DNA of 5,720 nucleotides from Methanobacteriota archaeon (lineage in GTDB: Archaea > JACRDV01). Of this stretch, positions 4,986 to 5,720 are shown one piece after another. The translations under genes and the position numbers were made by a program. The stretch lies in assembly GCA_024860865.1 (NCBI GenBank), contig JACRDV010000118.1:1-5720 (forward strand). The letters run 5' to 3'. Each line of letters opens with the position of its first letter. Within the stretch, counting starts at the first letter, position 1. Under the pieces are notes generated by a model, which saw only the letters and a program-made list of their open reading frames with translations, had not been told where the DNA came from and made no database searches.

Positions 4986-5720
4986 TTGAATATTCTGGTT
5001 TTTGAATATGCTGTTGGTGGAGGATTTAAAAAAGAGATTGATCCATGGATACTTGCTGAAGGCTATGCGATGTTTTCAACAATTGCTAGTGGATTTAAAA
5101 AAGCAGGTCATATAATTACTGGATTGGTTGACAATAGATTCTACGCTTTAAAATTCTTGGATGAACAAATTAAAGTTGAGCCGGGTAAACATCTTGAAAA
5201 ACTAAAAAATGCAACTAAAGAATGTGATATTGATGCTGTTTTTGTTATAGCTCCTGAGTCAAATTCTGAACTTTATTTTGCAAGCAAAATAATAGAGGAT
5301 AACGGCATTGTTTTACTTGGGAGTTCAAGCGAGGGTATTAAAACAACTTCAATTAAGGCGCATACATATCGAATTCTTAAAAATAAAGTGCCATTGCCTC
5401 CAACAAAGATAACGACTTTTAAACTAACTGAGGCAAAACTTGCAGTTAAAGAGGTTGGAGGCTATCCAGTTGTTGTAAAATCAGTTGACGGCGTTGCTTG
5501 TTCGGGATTGAGTTTTGTTAAAAATGATGCGCAACTTTTGCAAGCGCTGATAAAAACAAATAAAATTTCAAAATTTCAATATTGCTTAGTTCAAAAATAT
5601 TTAGAGGGTATACATGCTAGCGTAAGTTTAATTTGCAACGGGCACTCTGCATTTCCGCTTTCACTTAATCAACAATTTATTAAACTTAATCTCCCAGAAG
5701 CTGAATCGAAATATTTTGGA
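4986..5720 (+). CDS. ATP-grasp ligase, COG1821/MfnD-like, partial at 3' end
   Basis: The frame is open from TTG 4986 to the window end, giving the first 245 residues of an ATP-grasp protein. It resembles the archaeal COG1821 family, which includes MfnD, the tyramine-glutamate ligase of methanofuran synthesis. The N-terminus MNILVFEYAVGGGF is typical of that family and decides the start, since an in-frame stop at 4968 rules out much extension. After a pre-ATP-grasp domain (about 1-120), the ATP-grasp fold begins with KTTSIKAHTYRIL (119-131). It continues with the lysine-bearing strand YPVVVKSVDGVACSGL (160-175, Lys165), then VQKYLEGIHASVSL (202-215), where acidic Glu207 sits, and FPLSLNQQFI (223-232). 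The usual KPVDG reads KSVDG here. The C-terminal metal-binding residues are beyond the edge. No strong ribosome site precedes the TTG; only GGGAT at 4977-4981. The substrate cannot be told from this fragment. The family call is good; MfnD function itself is unproven. Confidence 0.85.
   Translation, partial: MNILVFEYAVGGGFKKEIDPWILAEGYAMFSTIASGFKKAGHIITGLVDNRFYALKFLDEQIKVEPGKHLEKLKNATKECDIDAVFVIAPESNSELYFASKIIEDNGIVLLGSSSEGIKTTSIKAHTYRILKNKVPLPPTKITTFKLTEAKLAVKEVGGYPVVVKSVDGVACSGLSFVKNDAQLLQALIKTNKISKFQYCLVQKYLEGIHASVSLICNGHSAFPLSLNQQFIKLNLPEAESKYFG

Overview
The window is an AT-rich stretch of what looks like an archaeal chromosome. Several signs point that way: TATA-like boxes at the expected distance from gene starts, Shine-Dalgarno sites of the GGTGA/GGAG type, short oligo-T runs in place of long hairpin terminators, frequent TTG and GTG starts, and a gene set (SurE, DUF4392, a membrane-bound winged-helix regulator, a UDP-ManNAc-type dehydrogenase, a COG1821/MfnD-like ATP-grasp protein) common in archaea. 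A TACK lineage such as Bathyarchaeia is my guess from gene content; nothing here proves it.

Layout. At the left edge on the minus strand is the 5' part of a probable tRNA (1-41) with a TATA box 24 bp upstream. Next comes a two-gene minus-strand operon: surE (1076-1873), then a DUF4392 / D-glutamate cyclase-like gene (163-1095), overlapping by 20 bp. A 100-bp divergent intergenic region with a 21-bp tandem duplication separates surE from a plus-strand gene (1974-3029). That gene encodes a membrane protein with an extracytoplasmic pair of cell-wall-binding type 2 (CWB2) repeats, one transmembrane helix and a cytoplasmic winged helix-turn-helix. After a 165-bp gap holding a perfect 10-bp tandem repeat comes a nucleotide-sugar dehydrogenase (3195-4535) of the UDP-N-acetylmannosamine dehydrogenase type. 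After a 118-bp gap with a duplicated T-rich element follows a small three-helix membrane protein (4654-4959). Last is the start of an ATP-grasp ligase (4986 to the window end), which begins with TTG and is cut by the edge.

How the genes may work together. The regulator's outside sensor and inside DNA-binding domain, placed next to an enzyme that makes an activated uronic acid for surface glycans, suggest a surface-sensing circuit. This is inference from architecture and adjacency. The DUF4392 protein and the ATP-grasp protein both belong to families tied to glutamate chemistry, but they lie in separate transcription units and no pathway link can be shown here. All six protein genes have clear coding support. 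The main uncertainties are start codons (several are TTG or GTG), the identity of the tRNA, and the ligand and targets of the membrane regulator. There is no CRISPR array, insertion sequence or phage gene, and no stretch longer than 300 bases lacks a gene.
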